The translations under genes and the position numbers were made by a program. Source: Lachnospiraceae bacterium KGMB03038 (lineage in GTDB: Bacteria > Bacillota > Clostridia > Lachnospirales > Lachnospiraceae). From it: a DNA stretch of 64,000 bases. Positions 53,900 to 61,703 of the stretch are shown piece by piece (positions within the stretch are counted from its first letter, which is position 1; each line of letters begins with the position of its first letter). The notes under the pieces are model-generated. The model did not search any database. It saw only the letters and a program-made list of their open reading frames with translations, and was not told where the DNA came from. The stretch covers positions 2,198,501 through 2,262,500 of the forward strand of contig CP041667.1 of NCBI GenBank assembly GCA_007361935.1. Reading direction: 5' to 3'.

Positions 53900-54017
53900 A
53901 ACTAATCCTCTTATTATCAAACTTTATTTGGTCCAAAACTTTACAGTATCCTCTACAGCTTAATCTTTTTTTTACAATTTTATTTTAATACTTTCTTTTC
54001 AAAATTTCAATATTTCT

Positions 54018-54059
54018 TTCATTAGTATTGTATTTAACTGCAAATTATGTTAGTGTCAA
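54018..54059 (-). promoter_or_regulatory. Putative promoter of the nuclease/DUF3990/Cascade block, with crRNA-like target
   Basis: Minus strand: TTGACA (54054-54059), 16-nt spacer, TTAAAT (54032-54037). Directly downstream, over the expected start site, lies the plus-strand sequence TTC (54018-54020) + ATTAGTATTGT (54021-54031), identical to the first 11 guide bases of the nearby crRNA-like RNA and next to a canonical I-C PAM. Confidence 0.6.
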
Positions 54060-54068
54060 TATTTTATA

Positions 54069-54097
54069 TTCAAATCATTATATATATTTGTTATACT
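54069..54097 (+). promoter_or_regulatory. Promoter for the crRNA-like RNA
   Basis: TTCAAA (54069-54074), 17-nt spacer, TATACT (54092-54097). Predicted start near 54104, at the first base of the repeat-like element. Confidence 0.55.
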
Positions 54098-54103
54098 AAT
54101 TTA

Positions 54104-54202
54104 GTCAGGAAAACCTGTGGATTGAAATATTAGTATTGTTACTAATAAGCACAAACGTCAGCGGTGCAAAAGCTTTATGTTTTTGTACCGCTGACGTTTT
54201 TT
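54104..54202 (+). ncRNA. Solitary crRNA-like RNA (CreA/CreR-like candidate)
   Basis: Starts GT, then mini-hairpin CAGG-AAAA-CCTG, then TGGATTGAAAT (54118-54128), identical to the 11-nt handle of the array repeats and placed, as there, directly after the stem. A guide of about 24 nt follows (from 54129), then a strong terminator. Cas5 could process it like an array transcript. The guide matches a TTC-flanked site at 54021-54031 for its first 11 bases. Its first 18 bases are self-complementary (ATTAGTA/TACTAAT), which argues for caution. Confidence 0.65.
54153..54202 (+). terminator. Terminator of the crRNA-like RNA
   Basis: AAACGTCAGCGGT pairs with ACCGCTGACGTTT, extended inward by GCAAAA/TTTTTGT, with six T residues at the plus-strand 3' side. 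The T run is much poorer in the other direction, so it mainly serves the plus strand, though cas3 also ends here. Confidence 0.8.
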
Positions 54203-54209
54203 ACTTTTT

Positions 54210-56352
54210 CTATCCAATAAAGACTGCCATCCCGGACTCCACGTCCATCTTCAGGCCTATCTCGTCTGTATACTGTTCTTTATCTACAAGTTCATAGAAA
54301 TCCTCGATATCTTCTGACACCGGACTTAGCATTCCCACTCCACGCATTTTTTCAAACTCATTTTCATATAGCTGCACACAATACTGTCCAGCTTTTCTCA
54401 TTGTACTCTTTGTATACCCCTGGCATCTAATCTGCTGCAAGAGTTCTTCTGCTTCTGGTTCCCGGCCAACAAAAATGGTCTTAGTATCTTCTTCGATCAG
54501 CTTAAACTCCTTCCCCACTTTCGCAAAATTATATTGTTTATCTTGAAACTCTTGCAGAATTTTCTTTTTATCCAGACTTTCGCCACGGAAACGATATAAC
54601 CACTGGAAATATTTTTCGATTCCATCTAAAGAGGAAATATCTTCCCCTTCTGAAAGAAGAAGTTTTGCCACATCTATCTGAAGCCTTTGCCCCGGGACAT
54701 TCTCTTTCTCTTCAAATTGAAACAGAAAAACTTTACTATCCCTTACCTCTCTTTTTCCTTCACGGTTGCATCGTCCTGCCGCCTGAATCATGGAATCAAC
54801 TCCTGCCAACTGCCGGTACACGGATTGAAAATCCAGATCCACTCCAGCCTCCACAAGACTGGTAGAAATTAAAACACACTTTTCCCCTTTCCTCAGACGT
54901 TCCCGAATCATTCCCAGCACTTTTCTCCTATGTTTTGGATACATCGTTGTGGAAAGATGAAAAACTCCCTCCCCCTTCATACTTCGATAGAGTTTTTGCG
55001 CTCGTTTTTTCGTATTCACAATGCATAGCGCCTGGATTTCTTTCTGCAGACTTCCAACCAGATCATCCTCAGAAATCGTCCCCAAATTCTGATATGTAAC
55101 TCTTTCAAAAAAGCGAAATTGCTCTTCTACTCTCGGACATAATTCTGTAACCTGGCGAATTTTCCGAAAAAAAACTGTTCAACGCCGGCTGGGTCGCTGT
55201 ACACAAAACAATACTGGAACGGTATAGATCCACAAGTTCTTCCATCATCGCAATACACGGTTTCAGATAATCCGGCGGCAGCATTTGAGCCTCATCAAAA
55301 ATGATCACACTATTAGCAATATTATGCAATTTCCTGCATCTGGACGATTTATTCGCATAGAGGGATTCAAAAAACTGTACATTTGTTGTTACGATCACTG
55401 GTTTATCCCAGTTTTCCGCAGCAAGCTGCATTGGTTTTAGTTCCTCAGAACTTTCATAGTCCACATTATAGTGATTTTCCAAGACATTTTGTTCACCTAA
55501 AATCTTTCGGAACACTTCTGCATTCTGCTCAATGATACTGGTATATGGAATAACATAAATTACCCTATCCATACTATTTTGTACTGCATGACGCAGCGCA
55601 AATGCCAAAGAAGCCACCGTTTTTCCTCCGCCAGTAGGTACCGTCAACTGGAACATGCCTCTTTCCATTTTCCCACATTCAAGGCATTTTTTTAAGATTT
55701 CTGTTCGTCTTCCATTTACCGTCTCAGTCTCTCGATTGGATAACCACCCCTCAATATGTGTTTCTAGTTTTCGCAGCAGTTTTTCCAGACTTTCCCCTGC
55801 TTCTCTTCCCGTATCTCCCGCTTTCATAAATCGTTCAGTATCCAGGAAATCCGCATCCACCAGGCAGGAAAACAACATCCTAATAAAAACGCTCAGTGAA
55901 TAATCTGGATCAGATGTTTTTCCCGGATCAAACGGCACTGTTTTCAGTTCTGGTATCTGGATTTCATCTTTATAAGCGGAATAATCCTCGATTTTCTTCT
56001 TTCTTCTCCCTGAAAGCGTTGCCGCGTTTCCAGCGTCAGAAGAAGAGCCATAATCCGGAAGCCCTGCATGATGTCCCGCAATACAATATTCTAAAAATGG
56101 ATATAGTCCGCCCTTTTCTTTGCATACTCTGGCACCAGCAGTAGAATGATCCACTCTTCTGTCGCTATTATTCCTGATTTTATCTTGAAACGCCTCTGAA
56201 TATTTTCCAATGTCATGAAGCAGCCCACAGCAGTATCCCCATTCTTCCTTTCCAAATCGCCTAGCAAATTCCCCAGCAAGTTCTGCCGTACCATACAAAT
56301 GCTCTCTCATCGTCTGCGTTCTTTTCCCCTCAATATGCGCAAAATATTCCAT
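54210..56352 (-). pseudogene. cas3: CRISPR helicase-nuclease Cas3, split by a frameshift in T8
   Basis: Cas3 cuts and unwinds DNA after Cascade binding. The first frame (56352 to 55105) has the HD nuclease (CCGLLHDIGKYSEAF, HD at 46-47; DHSTAG; GHHAGLPDYG), Walker A VPTGGGKTVAS (about 240) and the DEAQ box (about 353). After LNSFF (about 395) a run of eight T (55167-55174) shifts the frame. With one T removed it continues RKIRQVTELCPRVEEQF and joins the second frame, which ends at 54210 and holds motif VI (QAAGRCNREGK). Restored length about 713 residues, normal for I-C. GGAGG is 7 nt before the ATG. Mutation, sequencing error, phase variation or slippage are all possible. Confidence 0.85.
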
Positions 56353-56469
56353 AAAAGATCCTCCATTCCTATTTTTCAAAAATCTACTTATATATCCGGA
56401 CTTCATCCATACCCTGAAAACATCGCTTATCCATAAAGTGTGAAAACAACTCTCAGCGAAAAGTTACCG

Positions 56470-56497
56470 ATATAAATCATCATATACTATTGACAAA
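56470..56497 (-). promoter_or_regulatory. Candidate cas3 promoter
   Basis: Minus strand: TTGTCA (56492-56497), 16-nt spacer, TATATC (56470-56475), about 120 nt before the cas3 start. Its -35 box overlaps the left degenerate repeat of the mini-array. Confidence 0.45.
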
Positions 56498-56591
56498 CCA
56501 CAGTCCATGCAAAGGGGCGATGACTGCACCACAGGTTGGACAGACACCGCAAGGATGATTTCAATCCGCATCGCCAATAACAACGATGACT
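56493..56591 (-). CRISPR. Degenerate repeat-spacer-repeat unit upstream of cas3
   Basis: Two 33-nt repeat-like elements (56493-56525 and 56559-56591) enclose one 33-nt spacer-like sequence (56526-56558). In the minus orientation the first begins GTCATCG, folds CATCG/CGATG and ends CGGATTGAAAT, 10 of 11 handle bases. The second is more decayed and only loosely folds. Could be a relic array or a dedicated guide RNA. I found no target for its guide in this window. Confidence 0.65.
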
Positions 56592-57005
56592 GGAAATGAC
56601 AACCCCGGCGCTAATGCTCATGTACGGTAAGGAAGCAAGCAACCGAAAACAAGAGATAGACCGCCAGCACTACACTATTCCGAACCAAAGACCAAAAGAT
56701 AAGCATTGTGGGAAAATCTAAACTTTTGGATTTTCCTACAATGCCAACTACGGCGGAATCCCTCCCACTCCTTATATCTTTCTGTATACATTGAATTTGT
56801 ATTTAGTAAAATGCAGACAACACCACGGATCGGCTTTTGGTTGGACAATTCCAACCAAACACCACAGCAGACAGCAGAAAACATTCTGAACGCTAGGAAG
56901 CCGGTATGATTGTTACATATAAGGGGAAGAAAAATTTCTTTTAGGTACTTGCTTTCCTAAAACTGATGTGATACAATGATTTAATCCAGAAAAGGAGTAA
57001 AAAAT
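56592..57005. other. Gene-poor junction between cas3 and the tet element
   Basis: 414 nt. It contains an inverted repeat (GCATTGTGGGAAAATC at 56703-56718 with its near-complement at 56729-56744), which may mark an element end or a terminator. A 32-codon frame (56811-56909, starting MQTTPRIGFWLDNSN) has no good ribosome site and is probably a remnant. The tet promoter is at its right end. Confidence 0.5.
56949..56977 (+). promoter_or_regulatory. Promoter for the tet gene
   Basis: TTGCTT (56949-56954), 17-nt spacer, TACAAT (56972-56977). Confidence 0.75.
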
Positions 57006-57029
57006 ATGCGGCAAGGTATTCTTAAATAA
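57006..57029 (+). CDS. Short leader peptide MRQGILK
   Basis: Seven codons with AAAGGAG 8 nt upstream. The codons for GILK lie in one arm of a hairpin whose other arm is near 57103-57118, so ribosome progress here can change leader folding, as in other ribosomal-protection tet leaders. Confidence 0.6.
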   Translation: MRQGILK

Positions 57030-57166
57030 AACTATAATCAAATAGTGGGAACAAAGGATTATGATAGCTCCTTTTGTAGGGGCTTAGTTTTTTGTACCCA
57101 ATTTAAGAATACTTTTGCCTTATCAATTTTGACATATCCCCAAAAACAGCAATCACAAACAGGTGT

Positions 57167-57211
57167 ATGCTGTATATGTGTATGTCCGCAACTTATAATC
57201 CCCAGTGGTAA
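57167..57211 (+). CDS. Second leader peptide (MLYMCMSATYNPQW)
   Basis: Fourteen codons ending within the attenuator stem. The sequence resembles the leader peptide upstream of tet(M)-type genes. Weak ribosome site. When tetracycline slows translation, the downstream terminator would be disfavoured. Confidence 0.55.
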   Translation: MLYMCMSATYNPQW

Positions 57212-57236
57212 AAGTATTTTACTGCTGGGGATTTTT
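57197..57236 (+). terminator. Transcription attenuator before tet
   Basis: AATCCCCAG and CTGGGGATT pair around GTAAAA/TTTTAC, followed by TTTTT. It lies 35 nt before the tet start codon. Confidence 0.8.
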
Positions 57237-57270
57237 ATGCCCTTTGGGGCTGTAAAGGGAGGACAATCAC

Positions 57271-59190
57271 ATGAAAATAATCAATATTGGAATTCTTGCC
57301 CATGTAGACGCTGGAAAGACGACCTTGACGGAGAGCCTGCTATATGCCAGCGGAGCCATTTCAGAACCGGGGAGCGTCGAAAAAGGGACAACGAGGACGG
57401 ACACCATGTTTTTGGAGCGGCAGCGTGGGATTACCATTCAAGCGGCAGTCACTTCCTTCCAGTGGCACAGATGTAAAGTTAACATTGTGGATACGCCCGG
57501 CCACATGGATTTTTTGGCGGAGGTGTACCGCTCTTTGGCTGTTTTAGATGGGGCCATCTTGGTGATCTCCGCTAAAGATGGCGTGCAGGCCCAGACCCGT
57601 ATTCTGTTCCATGCCCTGCGGAAAATGAACATTCCCACCGTTATCTTTATCAACAAGATCGACCAGGCTGGCGTTGATTTGCAGAGCGTGGTTCAGTCTG
57701 TTCGGGATAAGCTCTCCGCCGATATTATCATCAAGCAGACGGTGTCGCTGTCCCCGGAAATAGTCCTGGAGGAAAATACCGACATAGAAGCATGGGATGC
57801 GGTCATCGAAAATAACGATGAATTATTGGAAAAGTATATCGCAGGAGAACCAATCAGCCGGGAAAAACTTGCGCGGGAGGAACAGCAGCGGGTTCAAGAC
57901 GCCTCCCTGTTCCCAGTCTATCATGGCAGCGCCAAAAATGGCCTTGGCATTCAACCGTTGATGGATGCGGTGACAGGGCTGTTCCAACCGATTGGGGAAC
58001 AGGGGGGCGCCGCCCTATGCGGCAGCGTTTTCAAGGTTGAGTACACCGATTGCGGCCAGCGGCGTGTCTATCTACGGTTATACAGCGGAACGCTGCGCCT
58101 GCGGGATACGGTGGCCCTGGCCGGGAGAGAAAAGCTGAAAATCACAGAGATGCGTATTCCATCCAAAGGGGAAATTGTTCGGACAGACACCGCTTATCAG
58201 GGTGAAATTGTTATCCTTCCCAGCGACAGCGTGAGGTTAAACGATGTATTAGGGGACCAAACCCGGCTCCCTCGTAAAAGGTGGCGCGAGGACCCCCTCC
58301 CCATGCTGCGGACGACGATTGCGCCGAAAACGGCAGCGCAAAGAGAACGGCTGCTGGACGCTCTTACGCAACTTGCGGATACTGACCCGCTTTTGCGTTG
58401 CGAAGTGGATTCCATCACCCATGAGATCATTCTTTCTTTTTTGGGCCGGGTGCAGTTGGAGGTTGTTTCCGCTTTGCTGTCGGAAAAATACAAGCTTGAA
58501 ACAGTGGTAAAGGAACCCTCCGTCATTTATATGGAGCGGCCGCTCAAAGCAGCCAGCCACACCATCCATATCGAGGTGCCGCCCAACCCGTTTTGGGCAT
58601 CCATAGGACTGTCTGTTACACCACTCTCGCTTGGCTCCGGTGTACAATACGAGAGCCGGGTTTCGCTGGGATACTTGAACCAGAGTTTTCAAAACGCTGT
58701 CAGGGATGGTATCCGTTACGGGCTGGAGCAGGGCTTGTTCGGCTGGAACGTAACGGACTGTAAGATTTGCTTTGAATACGGGCTTTATTACAGTCCGGTC
58801 AGCACGCCGGCGGACTTCCGCTCATTGGCCCCGATTGTATTGGAACAGGCATTGAAGGAATCGGGGACGCAGCTGCTGGAACCTTATCTCTCCTTCATCC
58901 TCTATGCGCCCCAGGAATACCTTTCCAGGGCTTATCATGATGCACCGAAATACTGTGCCACCATCGAAACGGCCCAGGTAAAAAAGGATGAAGTTGTCTT
59001 TACTGGCGAGATTCCCGCCCGCTGTATACAGGCATACCGTACTGATCTGGCCTTTTACACCAACGGGCGGAGCGTATGCCTTACAGAGCTGAAAGGATAT
59101 CAGGCCGCTGTCGGTCAGCCGGTCATCCAGCCCCGCCGTCCAAACAGCCGCCTGGACAAGGTGCGCCATATGTTTCAGAAGGTAATGTAA
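57271..59190 (+). CDS. tet(W): Tetracycline resistance ribosomal protection protein, Tet(W) type
   Basis: 639-residue EF-G-like GTPase that removes tetracycline from the ribosome. The G motifs AHVDAGKTT, DTPGHMDF and NKID are present, as is the RQRGITIQ switch. EF-G-like domains III-V follow, and the C-terminal end (SRLDKVRHMFQKV) is that of the TetW/TetO/TetM group. The length and sequence fit Tet(W); mosaics with tet(O) or tet(32) cannot be excluded by eye. GGGAGG precedes the ATG. Controlled by the leader attenuator. Confidence 0.93.
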   Translation: MKIINIGILAHVDAGKTTLTESLLYASGAISEPGSVEKGTTRTDTMFLERQRGITIQAAVTSFQWHRCKVNIVDTPGHMDFLAEVYRSLAVLDGAILVISAKDGVQAQTRILFHALRKMNIPTVIFINKIDQAGVDLQSVVQSVRDKLSADIIIKQTVSLSPEIVLEENTDIEAWDAVIENNDELLEKYIAGEPISREKLAREEQQRVQDASLFPVYHGSAKNGLGIQPLMDAVTGLFQPIGEQGGAALCGSVFKVEYTDCGQRRVYLRLYSGTLRLRDTVALAGREKLKITEMRIPSKGEIVRTDTAYQGEIVILPSDSVRLNDVLGDQTRLPRKRWREDPLPMLRTTIAPKTAAQRERLLDALTQLADTDPLLRCEVDSITHEIILSFLGRVQLEVVSALLSEKYKLETVVKEPSVIYMERPLKAASHTIHIEVPPNPFWASIGLSVTPLSLGSGVQYESRVSLGYLNQSFQNAVRDGIRYGLEQGLFGWNVTDCKICFEYGLYYSPVSTPADFRSLAPIVLEQALKESGTQLLEPYLSFILYAPQEYLSRAYHDAPKYCATIETAQVKKDEVVFTGEIPARCIQAYRTDLAFYTNGRSVCLTELKGYQAAVGQPVIQPRRPNSRLDKVRHMFQKVM

Positions 59191-59240
59191 AGATACATAA
59201 TCGTCAAGACGGCAACAATCAGAAGTTATGGAGGGTAACA

Positions 59241-60008
59241 ATGGAATATAGTAAGGAAGATTTAATGGAAGCAAAAAAGCAAATTTGGGGAGTGGGAGAG
59301 AACATGGGAACAGAGGAAAGTAAAAAAATCTGGGAGGAGAACGCACAATTTTGGGATAATGCAATGGGTGACGAATCTAATGAATTTCACAGAGAGGTAG
59401 TGCGTCCCAAAGTAACGGAACTTCTATCTCCTAATCCTGCGGATTACATTTTGGATATTGCGTGTGGCAATGGAAATTATTCTTCGTATCTTGCACAAAG
59501 AGGCGCTTCGGTTGTCGCTTTTGATTACAGCAAAAAAATGATAGAATTGGCTAAAAGACGGCAATCACAATATGCAAAACAAATTGAATTTTGTGTGGCG
59601 GATGCGACCGATAGAAAAAGTATATTAGAATTAAAAAGAAATCGAGCCTTTACGAAAGCAGTTTCTAATATGGCAATTATGGATATTACGGATATTGAAC
59701 CACTTCTTATGGCTGTTTATGAACTGTTGCAGGAAAGCGGAATTTTTGTCTTTGCAACGCAACACCCTTGTTTTGTCACGTTGACTGAAAAATATATGAC
59801 ACCGCACAGTTACTATGATATAGCGATTGAAGGGCAACCGAAAGAGCAGATTTATTATCATCGTTCCATACAAGATATTTTTAACCTTTGTTTTAGAGCT
59901 GGATTTGTCATTGATGGATTTTATGAAGAATGTTTTAAAACCAACAAAGAAATTCCTATGGTAATGATAGTAAGGCTTAAGAAGGTAAAACGTGATAGCT
60001 TAAAATAA
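59241..60008 (+). CDS. Class I SAM-dependent methyltransferase
   Basis: 255 residues. SAM site YILDIACGNGNYSSYLAQRG (motif I), then VVAFDYSKKMIELAKRR and FCVADATDR. The N-terminal part reads WEENAQFWDNAMGDESNEFHR, as in many small-molecule methyltransferases of mobile elements. GGAGGG precedes the ATG at 59241 by 5 nt; an internal ATG at 59304 is an alternative. More AT-rich than the flanking tet and mob genes, which suggests a separate origin. Confidence 0.85.
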   Translation: MEYSKEDLMEAKKQIWGVGENMGTEESKKIWEENAQFWDNAMGDESNEFHREVVRPKVTELLSPNPADYILDIACGNGNYSSYLAQRGASVVAFDYSKKMIELAKRRQSQYAKQIEFCVADATDRKSILELKRNRAFTKAVSNMAIMDITDIEPLLMAVYELLQESGIFVFATQHPCFVTLTEKYMTPHSYYDIAIEGQPKEQIYYHRSIQDIFNLCFRAGFVIDGFYEECFKTNKEIPMVMIVRLKKVKRDSLK

Positions 60009-60179
60009 ATTCAAGTTTGTCGGGTAAATAGCAAACCCAGCCGAGCCAGTCAACGGTCAAGATGAACGGCGCATATGCGCAGCCGTTGACAGCCCCGCCC
60101 GCCTTTGCTGGTAGGCAATCAAGGGGCGACAGCAAGAAGTGCCACCGCCCCGCACTATTATTCAGAAAGGGGAATTTCC

Positions 60180-60602
60180 ATGACCGACCAGATAGCCTAT
60201 CAAGAATATATCCAGCGCAGGTACAACGCCTTTTGCAAGACTGTTATCCGCTGTGCCGCCTTGGACAAGATTTTGAAGCTTAAACGGCAATGGGAACGGC
60301 AAGTTTCCCTTGACTATCTGATGAACGAGAAGTTTGTCCAGTTTGCCGCGTCGGAGCCGGACGAGGAATACCCATTTACCGTCTGCGGTCAGACCGTCCT
60401 GCTCTGCAACGCCGCCCTTGCCGACGCGATCTCTGTTTTGCCGGAGCAGACGCGGGAAGAAATCCTGCGCTATTACTTTCTGCGCCAGCCGCAGCGCGTG
60501 ATCGGCGCGTGTATTGGCCGGTCACGCAGCACAGCGGGGCGGCATATCCAGCTTGCCTTGCAGCGGCTACGCGAAGAAATGGGGGTGAGCCGGTATGAGT
60601 AG
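60180..60602 (+). CDS. Small sigma-70 region 4-like regulator of a mobile element
   Basis: 140 residues. C-terminal helix-turn-helix of the sigma region 4 type (LPEQTREEILRYYFLRQPQR, IGRSRSTAGRHIQ, LALQRLREEM). No region 2, so it is probably a regulator of element genes, as in Tn916/Tn1549-like elements. AAAGGGG precedes the ATG. It overlaps the next gene by 8 nt. Confidence 0.8.
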   Translation: MTDQIAYQEYIQRRYNAFCKTVIRCAALDKILKLKRQWERQVSLDYLMNEKFVQFAASEPDEEYPFTVCGQTVLLCNAALADAISVLPEQTREEILRYYFLRQPQRVIGACIGRSRSTAGRHIQLALQRLREEMGVSRYE

Positions 60603-60807
60603 ACTTCTCCCCTATGAAACAATCCTCAAAGCCCGTGAGGGCGACCCAGAAGCCGTGAACGCTGTCCTGCTCCACTACGCCGGATATATCCGCTATTTCT
60701 CAAAAGTGAACGGGCAGGTCAACGCCGAGGTGGAGGACTATGTAAAGCAGCGGTTAATTGACTGTCAATTCAAGTTCCGGCTTGACGAACCACCGGACAA
60801 GTCATAA
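60595..60807 (+). CDS. Helix-turn-helix domain protein of a conjugative element
   Basis: 70 residues: LLPYETILKAREGDPEAVNA and HYAGYIRYFSKVNG, the small HTH family paired with the sigma-like gene in Tn916-type and related elements (Orf7/Orf8-like pair). Coupled to the preceding gene by overlap. Confidence 0.8.
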   Translation: MSRLLPYETILKAREGDPEAVNAVLLHYAGYIRYFSKVNGQVNAEVEDYVKQRLIDCQFKFRLDEPPDKS

Positions 60808-60842
60808 AAACTGAATACCAGCCGCCACCGACGCGGCCAGCG

Positions 60843-60880
60843 AAAGCAGTAAGTCTTGAAAAAGATTTACTGCTTTTTTT
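60843..60880 (+). terminator. Terminator after the regulator pair
   Basis: AGCAGTAA and TTACTGCT pair and are followed by seven T residues. Confidence 0.85.
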
Positions 60881-61304
60881 GTTGTCCGGCTCCGCTCCCG
60901 GCCATTTTGCCCCCTGCCGGTTGTAGTAGTAAGCGAGGAGGGAATTTTTCTGCCCTGGTGTTTGGCATTTGGAGCATTTACCCGTAGTAGAGGGCAAAGA
61001 GAAAGGATTTCTCCAACACCGGGTAGAAACCACTGCGTCCGGTGTCATTTTAGCGAAAGCGGGCAGGAATGCCCTTTACAGGATTAGTAGTAGCAGAAAA
61101 AGAGAAACAAACTTTTGTGGTTGCAGTTTTCCAAAAAAGTGGCGGACGGAAGTGAGAGAAAGTTTGCAGTCACGGAGAGCAAGTTTCTACCACGGTGCCA
61201 AAATCCGCAATTCTGCAGTTTTGCCCCTCGCGGGAAACTTGTTGGGGAGTGCCTTCCCCAAACCCTGCTCATGCGCCCTTACGGGCGAGAAAGGAGGTCA
61301 CACC
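60881..61304 (+). other. Non-coding region upstream of mobC, probable oriT
   Basis: 424 nt without a convincing gene directly before mobC and the relaxase gene, where the transfer origin lies in this class. It holds several hairpins, including TTGGGGAG/CTTCCCCAA (about 61240-61262) and GCCCTTACGGGC (61275-61286). The nick site is not identified. Confidence 0.5.
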
Positions 61305-61703
61305 ATGCGAAAGAAATACAACACGCCCCACCGCAGCCGCGTTGTGAAAACCCGGCTGTCCGAAGATGAGTATGCCGACTTCACAGCGCGGCTTGCGCCC
61401 TATGGTATCAGCCAGTCCGAATTTCTCCGGCAGGCGATACGGCGGGCGACCATACGCCCGGTTGTCCATGTGTCGTCGGTCAATGACGAGTTGCTTTCCG
61501 CTGTCGGGAAGCTGACAGCCGAGTACGGCAGGATCGGCGGCAACCTCAATCAGATTGCCCGGTATCTGAACGAATACGGCGTACCCTACAACACCCTTTC
61601 CGGCGAGGTACGCGCCGCCATATCCGACCTTGCCGTCCTCAAGTATGAAGTCCTCAAGAAAGTAGGTGACGCGGTTGGCAACACTCAAGCATATCAACTC
61701 TAA
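61305..61703 (+). CDS. mobC: MobC-family relaxosome protein
   Basis: 132-residue DNA-binding accessory protein. A ribbon-helix-helix-like start (SRVVKTRLSEDEYADFTARL, GISQSEFLRQAI) and the MobC motif GRIGGNLNQIARYLNEYG. AAAGGAGG is 7 nt before the ATG. It overlaps the relaxase gene. Confidence 0.9.
   Translation: MRKKYNTPHRSRVVKTRLSEDEYADFTARLAPYGISQSEFLRQAIRRATIRPVVHVSSVNDELLSAVGKLTAEYGRIGGNLNQIARYLNEYGVPYNTLSGEVRAAISDLAVLKYEVLKKVGDAVGNTQAYQL

Noticed and set aside
54004..54011. ATTTCAAT, which would be a reversed 8-nt crRNA handle
   Set aside because: Only eight AT-rich bases and no stem before it; probably chance.
56353..56492. TTCATCC in the cas3 upstream region as target of the mini-array guide
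   Set aside because: The match is out of register by one base relative to a TTC PAM and ends after four or five bases.
59076..59240. N-terminal extension of the methyltransferase
   Set aside because: It overlaps tet in another frame and lacks a start site; GGAGGG marks the ATG at 59241.
60969..61304. N-terminal extension of MobC
   Set aside because: The strong AAAGGAGG before 61305 and MobC length favour the shorter form; the region is more likely oriT.
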